Shown in pieces: positions 62,983-64,000 of a stretch of 64,000 nt of DNA. The notes under the pieces are model-generated. The model was given only the letters and a program-made list of their open reading frames with translations, was not told the DNA's origin and made no database searches. Within the stretch, counting starts at the first letter, position 1. Each line of letters begins with the position of its first letter. The position numbers were made by a program, and so were the translations under genes. Source of the DNA: Candidatus Thiodiazotropha sp. CDECU1 (lineage in GTDB: Bacteria > Pseudomonadota > Gammaproteobacteria > Chromatiales > Chromatiaceae). The stretch is from assembly GCF_963455295.1 (NCBI RefSeq), contig NZ_OY734020.1, forward strand, positions 1,116,001-1,180,000. The letters are read 5' to 3'.

Positions 62983-64000
62983 ATGGCACTGTTACAGATA
63001 ACAGAACCGGGCCAAGCACAGGCACCCCATCAACATCGATTGGCGGCAGGAATCGACCTGGGCACCACCAATTCCCTGGTGGCCACTGTTCGCAGTGGCG
63101 ATGCCAATACCTTGCCGGATAATGAGGGGCGGCATCTGTTGCCATCCGTGGTGAGGTATCAAAAGGACTCCATACAGGTGGGCTATGCTGCGAAACAGGC
63201 CGAGACGGACGACCCGCTGAATACGATCTCGTCTGCCAAAAGGCTGATCGGACGCGGGGTGGATGAGATCAAGACCCTGGGGAGCAGGCTTCCCTATCGT
63301 TTCATACAGGAGCATACGAGCGTACCACGTATCGAAACTGTGGCGGGGCAGGTCAGCCCGGTTGAGGTGTCGGCGGAGATACTCAAGGTGTTGGCGAAAC
63401 GGGCTGAAGCTACCCTTGGTGGCGAACTGAGTGGGGTGGTGATCACCGTACCTGCTTATTTCGATGAGGCCCAGCGCCAGGCGACTAAAGATGCCGCAAA
63501 AATAGCTGGAATACATGTATTGCGTCTGCTGAATGAGCCCACGGCGGCTGCAGTGGCCTATGGCCTGGACAAAGGTGCGGAAGGTGTTCATGCCATCTAT
63601 GACCTGGGTGGTGGTACCTTTGATATCTCCATCCTGAGATTGAACAAGGGCGTCTTCGAAGTTATGGCAACCGGTGGTGATTCAGCACTTGGCGGCGACG
63701 ATTTCGATCGGGTTATTGCCGAGTGGATCATGCAGCAGGCGGGGATTGATCATGATGCCGATCATGCCCAGATGAAGCGCCTGATGTTGGCCGGCTGCAC
63801 AGCCAAGGAGGTGCTCACTGATGCCGAAGAGGCCCAGGTAACTGTTGAACTGGACAGTGGCGAGCATTGGCAGGGAAAACTTCATAGATCGAAGTTCAAT
63901 GAACTGATCGATCCACTGATCAAAAAGACCCTGATGGCTTGTCGCAGGGCGATGCGGGATGCTGGGATTGACGCGGCTGAGGTGCAAGAGGTGGTGATGG
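62983..64000 (+). CDS. hscA: Fe-S chaperone HscA (3' end beyond window)
   Basis: Hsp70-family chaperone that releases the cluster from IscU. About 339 codons are present, covering the nucleotide-binding domain. The start is [20 protein letters not shown] and the ATP site [16 protein letters not shown]. Further motifs are [34 protein letters not shown] and [13 protein letters not shown]. The gene continues past position 64000, so the substrate-binding domain is not seen. Follows hscB on the same strand. Confidence 0.96.
   Translation, partial: MALLQITEPGQAQAPHQHRLAAGIDLGTTNSLVATVRSGDANTLPDNEGRHLLPSVVRYQKDSIQVGYAAKQAETDDPLNTISSAKRLIGRGVDEIKTLGSRLPYRFIQEHTSVPRIETVAGQVSPVEVSAEILKVLAKRAEATLGGELSGVVITVPAYFDEAQRQATKDAAKIAGIHVLRLLNEPTAAAVAYGLDKGAEGVHAIYDLGGGTFDISILRLNKGVFEVMATGGDSALGGDDFDRVIAEWIMQQAGIDHDADHAQMKRLMLAGCTAKEVLTDAEEAQVTVELDSGEHWQGKLHRSKFNELIDPLIKKTLMACRRAMRDAGIDAAEVQEVVM

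Overview
The window looks like a chromosomal segment of a gammaproteobacterium. Evidence: the order rpsU-yqeY-dnaG-rpoD with tsaD divergent, the EF-P lysylation trio epmB/efp/epmA, queA-tgt, yajC-secD-secF, and suhB/trmJ/cysE followed by iscRSUA-hscBA, all with gammaproteobacterial-type proteins. The rhodanese, arsenic and cytochrome genes and the VPLPA-type sorting signal would suit an environmental, possibly sulfur-oxidising lineage. That last point is inference; no sulfur-oxidation pathway gene is present.

Layout. 1-10.7 kb: macromolecular synthesis operon (rpoD truncated by the window edge), tsaD, EF-P and its modifying enzymes, and a YcbB/YcbK-type cell-wall pair. 10.9-12.1 kb: arsR-arsM arsenic operon. 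12.2-15.7 kb: psd, a cysteine-less SCO-like protein, a two-domain rhodanese and an alanine/serine-glyoxylate aminotransferase. 16-18.2 kb: two exported proteins of unknown role in AT-rich DNA. 18.3-23.1 kb: ABC transporter of the FtsX/TagST kind with a PpkA-like von Willebrand A protein and a Sel1-type membrane protein. 24.1-26.5 kb: tRNA-Leu(CAA) and a CHASE4-like/GGDEF/EAL protein. 26.7-29.1 kb: queA and tgt.

29.1-53.3 kb is the most interesting region. In many gammaproteobacteria tgt is followed directly by yajC-secD-secF; here 24 kb lie between them. The block holds (a) a leftward operon of envelope-machine genes: a small secreted protein, three TPR proteins (two of them lipoproteins), a 95-aa exported protein, ExbB, two ExbDs, a TonB-like protein with an AgmX/PglI-type C-terminus, and ApbE flavin transferase; (b) a DUF3187-like barrel and lgt; (c) a leftward operon of a c-type cytochrome, a LamG lipoprotein with two CxxCH haem sites, and a Tat-exported DUF1501 protein; (d) a rightward operon of an HzsA-related dihaem lipoprotein, two small beta-barrel proteins, a TlpA thioredoxin, a DUF4266 lipoprotein and a DUF3570 barrel. 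Nearly all products are exported or membrane-bound. Together they suggest an undescribed proton-motive-force-coupled, haem/flavin-containing outer-membrane system. Its substrate cannot be read from the sequence.

53.4-64 kb: yajC-secD-secF, a small conserved-looking ORF, suhB, trmJ, cysE, and an isc operon whose hscB is preceded by an intrinsic terminator. hscA runs off the end.
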